A stretch of DNA of 64,000 nt, taken from assembly GCF_023195885.1 (NCBI RefSeq), contig NZ_JALPKO010000001.1, forward strand, positions 248,001-312,000. The letters run 5' to 3'. This stretch comes from Methylonatrum kenyense. Its GTDB lineage: Bacteria > Pseudomonadota > Gammaproteobacteria > Nitrococcales > Aquisalimonadaceae. Shown here piece after piece: positions 63,539 through 64,000 of this stretch (its first letter is position 1; each line of letters begins with the position of its first letter). The notes beneath the pieces were generated by a model, which saw only the letters and a program-made list of their open reading frames with translations, was not told the origin of the DNA and did no database searches. The position numbers and the translations under genes are program-made.

Positions 63539-64000
63539 ATGCCAGCAAGAAACCATCGCACCATCCGTACCAGCCAGACCAGTCCCCTTCGCATTGCTGC
63601 CGTCGATACCGCCGATGGCGGCGTCATCGGCATGACCTTTTGTCCGGGCAAGGTTGGCCCCGGACACAACTGCTTCTGGGAACGGGACGTCGCTGAGGAC
63701 CTGGAGGCAATCGCGGCCTGGCAGGCCGACCGGGTGATCACGCTGATGGAAGACCATGAACTGCAGGCCTACCAGGTCGCCGACCTGGGGTACCAGGTGC
63801 GAAAGCGCCTTGGCGACGATGCATGGTTGCACTTACCGATCCGCGACATGGATGTGCCGGACCCGCGGTTCGACGACCATTGGGAAAAGCAAGCGCCACG
63901 GCTTCATGCACTGCTGCGGGACAGCGGCCGCGTGCTTTTGCATTGCCTGGGCGGGCTGGGACGGACCGGCACCATCGCCGCCCGCCTGCTGGTGGAAACC
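63539..64000 (+). CDS. Dual-specificity/CDKN3-type protein phosphatase (partial, 3' end cut by window)
   Basis: The first 154 codons of a cysteine phosphatase are in the window. The ATG at 63539 follows GGAGG by six bases. The active-site loop HCLGGLGRTG carries C136 and R142 (CX5R), and IRDMDVPDPRF upstream holds candidate general-acid Asp residues. The N-terminal part TAWQADRV-like (EAIAAWQADRVITLMED) is the CDKN3-type beta-hairpin region. In bacteria such phosphatases are sometimes encoded with or fused to ADP-ribosylglycohydrolases, which fits the divergent neighbour. Confidence 0.9.
   Translation, partial: MPARNHRTIRTSQTSPLRIAAVDTADGGVIGMTFCPGKVGPGHNCFWERDVAEDLEAIAAWQADRVITLMEDHELQAYQVADLGYQVRKRLGDDAWLHLPIRDMDVPDPRFDDHWEKQAPRLHALLRDSGRVLLHCLGGLGRTGTIAARLLVET

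Overview
The window is a chromosomal segment of a GC-rich gammaproteobacterium. The gene order thrS-infC-rpmI-rplT-pheS-pheT, a tRNA-Val(GAC) nearly identical in its core to the enterobacterial one, a recC-recB-recD operon, a flavohaemoglobin, a phasin-like protein and DUF3565/DUF938 genes fit the Chromatiales/Ectothiorhodospiraceae-Halomonas part of the class. That placement is inference; no rRNA is present.

Layout. 1-5863 (minus): the translation operon, with an AUC-initiated infC, a 22-bp palindrome before rpmI and an intrinsic terminator before pheS. 6169-12952: c-di-GMP enzymes (a membrane diguanylate cyclase with an intact inhibitory site and a PAS-GGDEF-EAL protein with a decayed GGDEF motif) around hmp, tRNA-Val and a short NfeD-like gene. 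13566-17536: small conserved genes, a phasin-like gene, and a convergent RNA ligase / PIN-domain RNA-ligase-partner pair. 17667-18782: an autoinhibited class II Fic protein with an operator-like repeat. 18978-28061: recCBD, whose last codons look replaced at the edge of an island.

28093-47550 (minus) is a ten-gene BREX type 1 operon: brxA, brxB, brxC, an AlbA_2/ATPase-fold gene, pglX, a 1081-residue protein with a HEPN-like N-terminus, an SMC-like AAA ATPase, a DUF4276 (Toprim-like) protein, pglZ (type B) and brxL. Four of the ten genes are not BREX core genes; three of them sit as one low-GC block between pglX and pglZ. Directly upstream, on the same strand, lies a second putative defence operon: DUF6361 protein, two-HKD phospholipase-D-fold protein and SF2 helicase (47697-53889). 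A HEPN protein (54054-54701) follows.

55055-64000 (mostly plus) carries a small conserved protein, a LEM-3-type GIY-YIG protein followed by a WapI-immunity-like protein, a three-gene operon (repeat protein, MoxR-type AAA ATPase, HExxH metallopeptidase-VWA protein), a HigB/HigA-like toxin-antitoxin pair, and an endonuclease/exonuclease/phosphatase protein + ADP-ribosylglycohydrolase unit divergent from a dual-specificity-type phosphatase cut by the window edge.

The most unexpected signal is a 15-bp palindrome, CGACA-N5-YGTCG, found six times between 53992 and 63496, always between genes, in front of the DUF6361 operon, the 55055 gene, a decayed small gene, the MoxR-VWA operon and (twice) the ADP-ribosylglycohydrolase/phosphatase divergent promoter. 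This suggests that these units are one co-regulated stress or defence network, controlled by a repressor encoded outside the window.
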